Below are positions 10,795-21,102 of a stretch of 38,078 bases of DNA, one piece after another. The stretch spans positions 1 through 38,078 of the forward strand of contig JAHBMJ010002410.1 of NCBI GenBank assembly GCA_018398765.1. The letters are read 5' to 3'. Each line of letters opens with the position of its first letter. Positions within the stretch are counted from its first letter, which is position 1. The DNA is from Chromera velia (Eukaryota > Sar > Chromeraceae). The notes under the pieces are model-generated. The model was given only the letters and a program-made list of their open reading frames with translations. It made no database searches and was not told the origin of the DNA. Made by a program: the position numbers and the translations under genes.

Positions 10795-12556
10795 CACTCA
10801 CTCACTCACTCACTCTCACTCACTCACTCACTCACTCACTCACTTACATGCGCACACACACTCAAGCACGCGCGCGCTCAGTCAAGCGCTCAGGTACATG
10901 TACTTCATGAAGTCCCTCTGACCTTTCCAGCATGGCTGCGGGACCACCCAATCGCGTACATATATACTCATGTACACTCACTCTACGTACACAAAAGGTG
11001 CCCGGGTGACCGTCTACAGAGCGGGCGCACCATTCGCATGGCTGCACGTTGGTTGACCTGCAACTGCCTCCTCGAGTGTATATTGTATCTATGCAGACTG
11101 GTAGACCTTTCCACGCTGACGCTGCGTCCGATCACCACGGCCGCAGTAGCAGAAGTCGCGGTGAAGGGAGGAGTCGACCCGGACACCTCGGATTCTCTGG
11201 CAGAAGTGTTCCAGCTGAGAAAAGATAGGTGCATGGGCTGCATGGGTGGAAGGGAATTAAGCACTGGATCCGAGAAGCTCTTTTTGGCTGACTGCATGCA
11301 TGCCTCATTTCATATTGCTTGAAGGGGGTGCGTGTGTGGCTCTGACGCGGATTAGACAACTGCGCGAACGTGCATTCAACTTTCAGAAAGCAATTGAAGC
11401 TGTTATGCAAACCTCTTGCTCGCTGTGTTGCTTGTGCGTGCAGTAAGTTTCTTTCGGATCTGAAGCCTGCGATTGCGGTAAGCGTCTCTGGAGGTTCACG
11501 GCACTAAATGGATCGTTTTGTGTCATGTCGGGTGGCCCGTTTGCTTTTGGAAAGAAAAACAGTTGTTGGTCTTCCTTGTTGCGTGAGTGAGGTGAAATCA
11601 CTTGTGGAAGCGAAAGAGAGGGCTCTCGTGACCCCCCCCCGAGGTGAACCGACAATTCTTTTTTGTCCACGGTAAAAGTCCCGACTGACTGATTGTTTTC
11701 CTGATTGACTGACTGACGGGCGGAAGGACACATGAATAGACTGACGGATTGACTCAATAAATTTCAGAACTCTCTCTCTCACACACACACTCTCTCTCTC
11801 TTTCTCTCTGTGTGTGTGCCTCTGTGTGTGTGTGTGTGGGTGTGGGTGTGGATGTGGGTGTTTGTTCAGATAGTTGACCGGAGCGAATCGTATCTCTGGG
11901 GTCTTCTTCGCTTGGGATCTTCCTCGAAGGCGAAAGTGTTGCATCAGACGGCGTCTGCGGAAGGTGGAGGGGCACCGACGGGTGTGGAGTTGGTGGATCG
12001 ATTAGATTTGGGAGCTTTCGAGGGTGGTGACACTCTTGTTCTGGTTGCGGAGGCAGAGACTTACAGTCCTACAAGCGACTCTTCATCTTCATCCGAGGAA
12101 AGTGTACAGCAAGAGAGCACCAGCAGCTCTTTGGGGAAGAGCAGAAGGGAGGTGATTGGTTAGTCTGTCTGTCACTACTCGAGAGAGTGCCCCCATCTTT
12201 TTTTGCTCCTGTAGGTAGCGTGTCTGGCTGCATGGTGGGTTGGTTCATTTGGACAGACAGACATTCATTGATATGATTGATTCTTCTTCGTACGTGGCAG
12301 TGGCAAACTCCTTTCTGTTCCCCTTGTGCCGGTGTGTTGGTGGAGCTGGGTGCGTCTGTGTGTATGAGAGGTCCTTCTGACTGACTCAGGGGGGGGGTAG
12401 CCTGCGGGTGGGTGCTCAAGGAAGCTGCATGAATCGAATGCTGGCTCTCAAAAGGTTTTGCCCCTCGATCCACCCCTGCGCATACTGTATTCCCTTTACA
12501 TCAGACGTGCTTTCTCCATGGACGGACGTGCGTATCAAAAACAATGAAGTCATGCC

Positions 12557-12595
<39 letters not shown>

Positions 12596-14054
12596 GTCTG
12601 TCTGTCTGTCTGTCTGGCTGTGCAACTCTCACCTTTCGGGCCCCCTGCCCACGCTGTTTGATTGTTGGTGCTGTTCTTTTGTCTTTGTTCTTTCTTTCTT
12701 TTTGTCTGTTGTGTTCATGAAGAAAAGAAGGGAGAAGAAGAAACATATAGTCTGTCTGTCTGTCTGATTCTGAATACCGTCTGGATGCAGCAATGATTGC
12801 ATTGGAATTTTTGGGGAAACAGGAGGGCCCAGGGTTCTTCCCGATGCCCAAAGACTGGAAGCAACGGCTTGCAGGGAGTGACCAAGTCTGGCCACATATC
12901 ACCAATTTGATTGTCAGTCTCTCCCTCTCTTTCTCTCTTTCTCTCGCGCTCTCTGTCTAGCTGATTCACCCTTTCCCTCTGCTTTCCGTGGACTCGTGCT
13001 GATTCACACGCACGCACGCACACACACAGAGCATGGGGCGAGAACGAGACTTCCAAATAGCGCCCTAACTTCCGTGTGAATGTGCCTGTAGGGGTGGAAA
13101 TACCTGCCTGAGTGTTGATGGCCTACGCTTCTTCGGGCAGTATGTGCCCTCACTTAATGCACGCATTGATTGAATTTGTTCGTATGTTGTTTTCTTTTCT
13201 CACACTGCTTTCTTTCTTTCAGGTCTATGCTCCATTTCGACGGCAAGGGGTTGCCCGGATTCTCTGCGAGGCTGCGGATGAGATCGTTCGAGTGAGTTTC
13301 TCTGTCTGTCTGTCTCCCTCTCTCTATCTCTCTGTCCATCTGTGTGTCTGTCTGTCTGTCTGTCTGTCTGTCTGCCTCTGTCTGTCTGTCTGCCTCTCTG
13401 TCTGTCTCACTCTCTCTATCTCTCTGTCTGTCTGTCTGTCCGTCAGTCATTGTGTGATTTGTTTGTAAGAGAGAAACGATGAAATCGTGCGGTCTCTCTG
13501 TATGTAGGAGGAGGGAGAAGAAAGAAACAAATGGCGTGTCCGTGTGAAGAGAAGAAGGGAAAAGAGAGAAGCACATAGTCTGCGTGTGTATGTGTATGTT
13601 TGTACGCCAGAAAGGAAGAAGAGACAAGGAAAAGACCTTTTGATATGCTCTCTTTGTCTGCCTATCTGTTTGTCTATCGTGAACGGAGAAATGGAAAGAA
13701 AGGTATGGTCTGTTTTTTGTCTGCCTGTCTGTCGGTCTTTTCTTTGGTCATCTGTGTAGATTTTCCTTTCCCTTTTCTTTCATCCGTCTTGTGAATACAG
13801 ACTTCGAAAAGGACGAAAGAAGTCACACAGTGAGTTGCTATCCGACTTATTATGTGTCCTACTCCACTATCTTGCTTTTTTTTCTACTCCTACAGCGCTG
13901 GGGAGAGCCTGAAATCCGCCTGACGTGCATGCGCAACAACAAAGGGGCACGGGCTCTGTATGAGAGTCAGGGATTCAGTTTAACTCCGGATAGCGCAGCG
14001 GACATGGGGAGCGAGCTGTTAGAATACCAAAAAGTCCTTCAAGATAGTAGTTGA
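8610..14054 (+). CDS. GCN5-related N-acetyltransferase (GNAT), nine exons, possible organellar form
   Basis: Predicted exons: 8610-9135, 10414-10533, 10931-10955, 11097-11228, 11444-11477, 11870-12158, 12791-12912, 13223-13291, 13896-14054. They sum to 1,476 bases (491 residues plus stop), and all junction phases agree. GNAT enzymes transfer an acetyl group from acetyl-CoA to an amine. The acetyl-CoA loop of motif A is [11 protein letters not shown] at residues 417-427, with RRQGVA fitting R/Q-x-x-G-x-G/A. It is preceded by the strand HITNLI and followed by motif B ([16 protein letters not shown], ending at 466). A Ser-rich loop lies between the earlier strand TLVLVAEAE and motif A. A hydrophobic segment, about residues 161-182, is created across the first junction. 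The start at 8610 is chosen because a hydrophobic then Arg/Ser-rich leader follows; 8343 is an alternative. The domain is secure, the substrate unknown, and plastid location only suggested. Confidence 0.8.
9240..9540. repeat. (CA)n microsatellite cluster in GNAT intron 1
   Basis: About 300 bases of CA dinucleotide repeat with short ACAG and CATA interruptions, running into the left arm of the palindrome. Translated frames here are only Thr-His or Cys-Val repeats and are not genes. Confidence 0.95.
9502..9942. repeat. Near-perfect 0.44-kb palindrome centred on an N
   Basis: The two arms are reverse complements about position 9722, which is an N. GACGCG at 9535-9540 pairs with CGCGTC at 9904-9909, and unique blocks such as the one holding CTTAGTTACTTACTTCTGCG on the left reappear inverted on the right. 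Each arm is about 220 bases and includes CA, CG, CT and GT runs. Either the assembler joined a read block to its own reverse complement at the gap, or this is a real hairpin-forming palindrome. Confidence 0.93.
10534..10930. repeat. GNAT intron 2 with gap and CA/CTCA microsatellites
   Basis: Contains (CA)n at 10541-10564, six N at 10573-10578 followed by poly-G, GAAA runs near 10690-10740, then (CA)n and (CTCA)n at about 10763-10843. No coding signal. The gap means the intron length is uncertain. Confidence 0.85.
12554..12616. repeat. (CTGT)n microsatellite in GNAT intron 6
   Basis: A tetranucleotide CTGT run with one CTCT interruption. It lies just upstream of the first copy of the intron-dispersed module. 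Confidence 0.93.
12630..12770 (+). repeat. Intron-dispersed module, copy A
   Basis: This block in GNAT intron 6 starts CTCACCTTTCGGGCCCCCTG, passes through TTTTTGTCTGTTGTGTTCAT and GAAGAAACATATAG, and ends in CTGT repeats. The same block occurs in two SPP introns (about 27897-28046 and 34898-34976), always in the same orientation relative to the host transcript. It contains no ORF. Confidence 0.85.
13292..13895. repeat. GNAT intron 8, CTGT-rich, with degenerate module-like blocks
   Basis: Begins at the donor GTGAGT, followed by CTGT/CTCT runs (13300-13443). GA-rich blocks such as GAAGAGAAGAAGGGAAAAGA with CACATAGTCTGCGTG near 13540-13585 resemble the 3' half of the intron-dispersed module in weakened form. 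Ends at a pyrimidine tract and TACAG. Confidence 0.6.
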
Positions 14055-14443
14055 AGATACAAGCTAGAGTCACTTCAAGTTTTATGAAAACTGGACTCGA
14101 ACTTGAAGGCCGGCGGCCGGCCTTTACATGAGTGTTTTACGGAATTTGAATTGCGGAAAGATCGATCTGAGATTCGTTCTGAGCAATGACTAGCATGTTT
14201 ACCTGCCAGTTTGAATAGTTTGCTTATCGTCTAGCCTGTCATGTACCAATGTGGGCCCGGCTACCACTGCATAATGTAGTACTAGATATAGTGGAATCTT
14301 CAACTTATAAGATATAACCATTGTTCTAGTCATTGTTTATATCCGATGCCTCGGAATCTTTTGATTTATATGATAAGCTTACGTACAGATTATCATGAAT
14401 TCTAGCATGAATTATGATAACCTAGATGATAACTTAGTATAAA
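14055..14443. other. GNAT 3' flank
   Basis: Non-coding. An inverted CGGCCGGCCG-type GC block at about 14108-14124 sits just after the stop codon, in otherwise AT-leaning DNA. The stretch ends where the retrotransposon's tetranucleotide tail begins. No gene is seen. Confidence 0.5.
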
Positions 14444-17400
14444 GTTGATTGATTGATTGATTGATTGATATGTTAATAGTGAATAGTGAATAGTGATTAG
14501 TGGTGCCCTAGAGCACTGTCGCCGTTTTGTTTTATAGAGGTCGCCCCCGCAAACGGCAGGGGGGTGTACCTCATCGCTGAGGCTCAGACCACACCCCGTG
14601 GCCCACCTGGTTTCCCAGGCCGCTAACAACCAACAATCTATCTGCGCTTTGCATGCTTTGGTCTATGGGCTGCTCAGAAGGGACTGCTCCAAAAATCGAT
14701 CCAATGACACAGGACGAAAGGACACTTTGGCTTTGTGCACGCCCTTTCTCCATTCTTCTCTCAGCGATTTCTCCCTCCCTCAGCTGTCTTTCTGCTTCCA
14801 TTGCTTCCAGGATGGTCTTGTATTCTTCTTTCCGTTCCTCCCTTTCTTTTTGTGATCACTCCGTGTCTCTGTACCAGCACTGTTTCATCTAACGAGCTTC
14901 CAGGTGCGTACCTTCCTGGGCTTTCCTTGAACACTCTTCTTCTGAACGCCGCCCTCCCCAGAAACTCATCCACCGCACTATGCCCTTCGTTCATCAAGAA
15001 TTTGAACAGAGCCTCAGTGTGCAGTCTTCCTCTTTGTCCTTCTCTTTTCTCTCTGCAAACTTCTCTTGCTCTCTTTTCTCTTCCCTCGTTCCAGTCTGCT
15101 CTTAATGTTCTATACATGTACGCTCTTTCTCTATCATAAATCGGACACTCAGTCAGCATATGGATCTCATCCTCCAATACCTCTGTTTCCATCCATCCTT
15201 TGCAATAAGGGCAGAGTCTCTCCTCCAACGGCACTCTCTGCCCTCCTCTTTCTGGCACTTTTCCCTTTGTTCCCGCTAACGTCCTGTCTCCTACTCTGCA
15301 GGCTGCTCTCCTTCTATGTTCTTCTCTTGGTGCTACCCTTCTATAAGAAAAGGGCACCCGTCCCAGTTTTTCTTTCTCTATTTTCATTCCCTCTCTTGGT
15401 CTTTCTTCTGACGCCTTTTCAAATAAAATGAGCTGCAATCTGTTTCCGTTTGCTTTTGTTCGATGTATGTGTACCATATAGACTTTTCTTCCTTTTTTTC
15501 TTTCTCTTCTATCTCTCTCTCTCACTCCCCTCTCAATTCTCCACCTGAAGATTTCTTTCTTCCTCTCTTTTATTTCTTTATCTGTCTTGCTTACAATCTA
15601 TCTTTCCATCCTATCTACTCTTTCATTCACTGCGTGTGTCCCTATCTCTCCTGGCTCGCCTGCGAGCTTCTCTTTTGAAAAAGGATGAAGGCCTCTCTCT
15701 GTGAATGGTGTCTGTGTGCATTTCTTTAAGTGCAGAAAGAAGTGAAAGGGATGCAACTCTGTTCTTCTTCCTCTCTTCAGTTCATCTTCCACTCCTCCTC
15801 TTAAGCAATGAATGACAGCCTGCCCAATCGCCTCCTTCCTCTTTTCTTTTAGTGCCTTTCTTGCCCATCTGACCGTCTTCTCTACCACTTCAATGTCAAT
15901 TGGAAACATCCCCCCCTCCATCAATGTAGTGTCTGCGCTTTCTGTCTTCCTTAGCCCCAAGACCCACCTCACAAAGCGTCTTTGTTTTTTATCGAATTCT
16001 GCATAGGCCCTGTCTGTGCATGGGTGTATCTCGCATCCATACATCCACACTGCATGCACCGTCTGATTAAACAAATGAAAACATTCTGCCGGCGGCACAG
16101 CTGGCTCTCTGGCTAACTTTCCTATCAATCCTTGCATGCATCTCTCTGCTTTCACTGCTCTGTCTGCCATCATTACATCGAGGTCGCAGTTTGAGGGAAG
16201 AACCAGACCCAAAAATGGCTGTGCTTTCTCTTCTTTCAGTACCATGCTGCCTATTCTGATCTCTTCTGTCTGCCTTTGCCTTCCAAACCTCAGTACTTTC
16301 GATTTGTCAGAAAAGAGGAGACGGAGCGGCTCTGCGTACTTTCTCAATCTCTCCAGTAGTTTGTTCAATTCTCTGTCTGTTGCATCGAGCAAAGTCGTGT
16401 CGTCTGCAAATAATACGGAGAAAAAATCCACCCACCTCCCATCCTCTCTAACCGGTACTTTCGGTCTCTCTCCCTGTTCTCCTATTCTCCTTCTCCCAGC
16501 CATCCCTTCTTTTCTTACTCTCTCTAACAGGTCGTGTACGTATCCTTTGAAAAAAGTGGGCCCACTGGACCCCTTTTGTTTTGTCCCTATCTGTTCTGGA
16601 TACCACTTTCCTGTCCCTTTCACTCTTGCTCTTACTTTCTCGAGCGATGAGAGGGCCGATGCATCGGATTAGCTCCTCTGAAACCCCTGCCTCTCTTAGT
16701 TGTTGCTCAAGCTTGCTATGCCTGACTTCGTCAAAAGCTCGAGTGAAATCAACGAGGGCCACAATCACAGAGAGATGGTGGGCAATCACAAACAAAAGAA
16801 GAAAGATGGCATCGCATGTTCCTGCTTTCTTTCTATATGCAAACTGCCATGGGTTCTGCCTTGCTTCTCTCTCTACATTATTACCAAGAATCGTATCCTC
16901 CCATTTTGCATCTGTACATGCCAGGTGCACGTTTTTCCATCCCCGCATCACTGCCTATGACTTGCCAGGCTTCGCCAATGCCGTCACCGGTAAATCATTC
17001 TATCCCTCTGGCCACCACGCATAACGAAAAGATGCATTAATCAAATCAGCATATACATTCACCATCACTTAAGATTTTTTATGCAACCTGAGCAGATCTG
17101 GAGGCATTCCATCCTTTCCAGCAGCTTTCTTAGGATTCCCTGCTTTTTTCATTGCCTCCCTCACTTCTTTTTTGGTAGCTATCTTCATGTTCTTTTCTCT
17201 TACTGCTGTGCATCTTTTGCATTCTTCTTTCTTTTCTGTTTCCACTTCATCGTCTGGGAGCTTTGTTTGTTTTTCCCATCCTTTCGCAACTTGTTCCATC
17301 GTGAGACTGTTCCGCCCTAGGGCCTTCCCACTATGTTTATCTGTCACCAGAGCTAGCAGGGCGGGGCGTTCCCCAGCCTAAGCTGAGGTATCAGACCCTG

Positions 17401-17480
17401 CCCTCGGGGCCCGCCAGAGTCTGTTGCCCTGGCCGCTGCTGCATGATTGTTCGTTGTTCGAGCCATGACTCTGGATCCGT
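14444..17480 (-). mobile_element. 5'-truncated non-LTR (LINE) retrotransposon
   Basis: Minus-strand element. Its 3' end is a (TCAA)n tail, seen on the plus strand as GATT repeats at 14444-14470, preceded by a GC-rich 3' UTR (about 14470-14760). The reverse transcriptase region fills most of the rest. There is no endonuclease domain before the fingers region near 17.35 kb, so the copy is 5'-truncated, as is usual when target-primed reverse transcription stops early. The 5' limit at about 17480 is approximate and no target-site duplication was identified. It lies tail-to-tail with the GNAT gene. Confidence 0.8.
14761..17347 (-). pseudogene. LINE reverse transcriptase, frameshifted with in-frame stops
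   Basis: The fragments read in order as a non-LTR reverse transcriptase: a finger motif (KAAGKDGMPPDLLR), motif A (VALVDFTRAFDEV, catalytic Asp, near 16725-16762), a motif B-like segment (IGTKQKGSSGPTFF), the catalytic FADD box (SVLFADDTTLL, near 16395-16413), a thumb region, and a C-terminal zinc-finger-like segment (CPYCKGW, then EDEIHMLTECP, near 15150-15215) typical of LINE ORF2. The first half (17347-16448) carries TAA/TAG stops around 16945-17071. It is one frame off from the second half (from 16623), which has a further TAG at about 15598. The catalytic residues remain, but the protein cannot be made from this copy. Confidence 0.85.
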
Positions 17481-17867
17481 ATTGGCTTTCCGGCCTGAAA
17501 ATCGATCTGAAACGGCATGCGATTTGAGTAGGCCGGAAACGAGCTATTCTTAGATGTCTAGCGTTATATATAGGCTAGCATATGGGATCTAAGTAGATCT
17601 AAGCATTATACAAAGAAGTTATGTCCCCCAAACGCTGCGCTACTTGCTGAACATTTTTTTAAAAATGCATCGTGTGTCTCCCTAGCTAGGTTGTCACAGT
17701 ACAACTTTGCAAAATGAGCTAGGAAATTAATTGGTTCAATTTGGTTGGTGCACATCATTTTTTTTTTCAAATTCTATATACCTACAATTCTATCTTGTAT
17801 CTCGCCTTATCCTAGTATAATTCACACCGTATGAATATGTTTTCTGATATATCTCTAAAACATTACT
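17481..17867. other. AT-rich spacer
   Basis: No open frame of note. It links the retrotransposon to the hAT-like element. Confidence 0.5.
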
Positions 17868-18403
17868 CAGGGTATCCAATTAGGTTTTAACCTAACCTAC
17901 CCTAACCTTGAAGTCAAAAAAACCTAGGTTAGGTTACTAACTTAGGTTACTAACCTAAATTGCAAGGATCGATGTGATTCTTATAGGTATGAAACTAGGT
18001 ATGAAATATGATGATATTAACTTATTAAGTAATATCATAATTTCATACATATTTTTACAGCATTATATTAAATTGGGATATGTAAAACACTTTTTTGATT
18101 AAAGATAAATGTTTAAAATATGTTTATTTTATGTTTTATTTTATGTTAATACAGTGTTATTGTTGAGTAAAAAATGATTCATTCAACATAATATTCAAAA
18201 AGTTTATTTTTACTAGTGTGAAAGTCAGTTTTTAAATTAAAAACATCGTTTTTCTAGTCATTTTTACAGGTGTAAACTTCATTTTTTAGTCTATGCTATC
18301 TATAATCCTCTGAGTAGGTTTCTAACCTAAACCTAAACTAACCTTAACCTAAGCCTCCTAACCTAACCTAACCTATTCTAACCTAACCTAATTGGATACC
18401 CTG
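17868..18403. mobile_element. hAT-like non-autonomous element (MITE), 536 bp
   Basis: The ends are inverted copies of CAGGGTATCCAATTAGGTT (19 bp; left 17868-17886, right ending at 18403). The flanking octamers ACATTACT (17860-17867) and GCATGACT (18404-18411) match at 6 of 8 positions, fitting an aged 8-bp target-site duplication. CAGGG termini with 8-bp duplications are the hallmark of hAT elements. The interior is AT-rich with no transposase frame, so it would need a transposase in trans. Subterminal blocks on both sides are runs of CCTAA/TTAGG-type motifs. Confidence 0.75.
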
Positions 18404-20030
18404 GCATGACTAGTTATTGCAAATTGCAATACTAAAAAAATTAATTAATAAATTTCAAGTTTATTAAATGAATTGAATTAATAAAGCATATACATGCTTG
18501 ACAGACTCTAAGTCCAACTCTAGCTCGTGCTGAGACGCACGCGCTTTTATAAATTTGCGTCTCAGAATATGACAATATGTCCATAAAAAACATACAGTTC
18601 GATCATTGTCCTTGAGTCATTGAAAAGATAATTCAGATTGATTGATGGCAATTTGATGCATTGCATTGCGATTCAATTTTCAAACAGAGGTCCCCCCCCC
18701 CGCGTTTTTTCAACACAGGGTTTCACGTCGATCGGGCTTGGTTGACTCCTTCCCCTGGCAGCTCTCTGTTTTCATGGAACTCGATCCTTCGATCCTTTGG
18801 TCAATTGATCGACTCATGGTGTCGCTCATCAAGGAAGGAAATGGATGTGAGTGAAAGCCTTGAAATCGTCAAAGCAAGCACACACAAGTGAAAGCAAGCA
18901 GGCATAGTGACACAGTCACGCACAAAAACATCAGTCAACAGCTGAAGAAAAGACACAGAGAATGAATAAAAGAACTCACGAAAGAAAGCCAGACACGAAA
19001 TTTTACTCGTGACTGCATGCCGCTTTTTTTGGCAGTACGTCAGGAAGTCAATGAAGTAGTCATTCATATTCTTAATTCTGATGCATGAAGAAAGAGAGCA
19101 AACGGTTTCTAGACTTCCGCACTCTCTCCATTCTCGTCGCATGGGAGCTAGCTCCGCACTCTTCCACTGGTAATTTAGGTTTCTTCTCAGTCGAATGAAT
19201 GCAGAGAGACATGAACACGAAATGAAAGGAAAGCTCCGCTTGACCTCATCGATCGATCAACTCAGCAGGGTCGTTCGGAGAAGGGGGGGAGGGACGGAAA
19301 GTGCAAAGGCAGGCAGGCAGGTGGTGCAAACGGAGCTGGGATGGCACACTCACGCTCACGCTCGCGATTCAATTCTCTCCAACAGTTGCACGCATGCATA
19401 CAGTCAAAGAGACAGACAGACTCAGAGGCCGAGAGACACATACACAGAGAGACAGAGAGAGAAAGAAAGAAAGAAAGAAAGAAAGCAAGATTGATTCGCT
19501 ATGGTGGGAAGGAACTTTTTGCATGAACGACAAGAAAGGCTCTTGACTTCTTTCCCGTTTCTGAACAATGTTTCCTTAATCCACAAGAGGAAGGAAGAGC
19601 AGCTGCTAAAGCGCCCGCGCAGACACACACACTCACACGTACGTTGGAGCTGTTCCGTCATTTTATTAGACCGTTCAGTCTGATCACAAACTGCATTGTC
19701 GGGAAAGAACATCTTGAAGACGATGTGCGAAGGAAGGCAAGCGTGCTTGTCTTCTACACTATGTAGAAAAGAAAAAAGAAGAAAACGAGGGTCAACTGCA
19801 CCAAGAGTGTGAGTGAATGCCTTGAAGGTGAACCGTCAAAGCAAACACACACGGGCAGAAACACATATATGCAGAAAGAATGAAGAACCAAATACAACTT
19901 GTCATGCAGTCGAAGTCCTCCCTCCCTCCCCACATGCACATGCATGCACAGAGCCCTGCACATGCAAGAACAACAAATCTGGTTCTTGAATTGTCTGAAT
20001 GCAGACGACACGCAATCCAACACATGCAGG
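18404..20030. other. Non-coding region with dispersed similarity
   Basis: Short frames only (60-113 codons), none with a domain. The block at about 18846-18890 (GTGAGTGAAAGCCTTGAAA, then CGTCAAAGCAAGCACACAC) is similar to 19808-19856 (GTGAGTGAATGCCTTGAAGG, then CGTCAAAGCAAACACACAC), so a segment appears duplicated about 960 bases apart. A GAAA run lies at 19460-19485. Confidence 0.4.
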
Positions 20031-20200
20031 ACCAGTATGAAAACGACTTCGAATGCACTCAGATTGAGGCACAAAAAGCATGAAAACGACGTTCGGATAC
20101 ACACACGTGGAGGCACAAAAAGCATGAAAACGACGTTCGGATACACACACGTGGAGGCACAACTCGCATGAAAACGACGTTTGAATGCACACACACAGAT
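20030..20200. repeat. 44-bp tandem repeat, about 3.7 copies
   Basis: Two identical 44-base units at 20066-20109 and 20110-20153 (beginning GAGGCACAAAAAGCATGAAA) are flanked by a diverged copy on each side. The Cys/Phe-rich minus-strand frame over it (19754-20362) repeats because of this array and is not taken as a gene. Confidence 0.88.
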
Positions 20201-20620
20201 GCACAAACGACAACACATACAGCTGGCCAAGACAGCCTTTCGAATCGGCCTCTGAATGAACCCTCCGTGGCAACAACCAATATACAGACATGCAGAAGAG
20301 CAAGAAGCTGCATGGTACGGTGAGAAAGAACCAAAAGAAGGTCGATCGCGTTCTGTTCCCATCCACGCCTTGGTTGATCAAGTCAAACTGTGCATGCAAT
20401 TATTTTCACACAGAATTCTTTTTCATGCATTTGTTTTTATACCAAAAAAATATGCATGCGGCGTTCTGTTCACCTCACCACGCGTTGATCAAGTCAAACT
20501 GAAACACAAAGGCAAGAAGGTCAGTTAAACGGTGAACAGAGAGTGAGAGGCAACTGGAGGAGCAACCACACAGATACCGTTCTGACTGTATTTCCAGTGA
20601 ACACTTCCTTCTCGCGTTTC

Positions 20621-20720
20621 CTTCTTGATTTTGGTTGTTCCTCCTGCTTCCCGTTCACGCCCTTTTGGCCCTTCTTGATTTTGGTTGTTCCTCCTGCTTC
20701 CCGTTCACGCCCTTTTGGCC
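20621..20720. repeat. 50-bp exact tandem duplication
   Basis: Two identical 50-base units, 20621-20670 and 20671-20720, each starting CTTCTTGATTTTGGTTGTTC. The identity suggests a recent duplication. The region lies downstream of the minus-strand RRM gene and could fall in its 3' UTR. Confidence 0.93.
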
Positions 20721-21102
20721 CTTCTACCTAGATGTGAGTGTCGCACGTCCTTCTGTTTTCTTCCTTCTCCTCCCTCCTCCCTCCCTGCCTTTCTTACTCT
20801 TGCAGGTAGCTCCAAAACAAAAACTGAATGCAAAGTCATTGATTGTGAGACGAACTTTTCACTTCATTCATTCGTGTAATTTTCGGTCAGTCCATTTTGG
20901 GCCTTCAGGTCTTCGGGGGGGAGGGAGGGAGGGAAGAAGAGAGCTGCGGACACAAAAGAGCAACAGGCATGCAGTCCAACCAGCAAAGCCATGCAGCCAA
21001 AGTCGAGGACAGAAAACCAGTCAATGAAACTACAGAGTAGTGAAGAAAACGAAGATAGAGACAAAGGAAAGCGAGTGAGAAAGTTGGTGTCGGAGCTCCC
21101 TC
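20721..21102. other. 3' flank of the RRM gene
   Basis: Pyrimidine-rich then G-rich sequence with no supported coding region. On the minus strand it would be the 3' UTR and downstream region of the RRM gene. No poly-A signal was confidently placed. Confidence 0.4.

Noticed and set aside
19754-20399. Cys/Phe-rich minus-strand ORFs of 165-202 codons
   Set aside because: Their internal repeats come from the 44-base tandem array; no signal of selection or family similarity.
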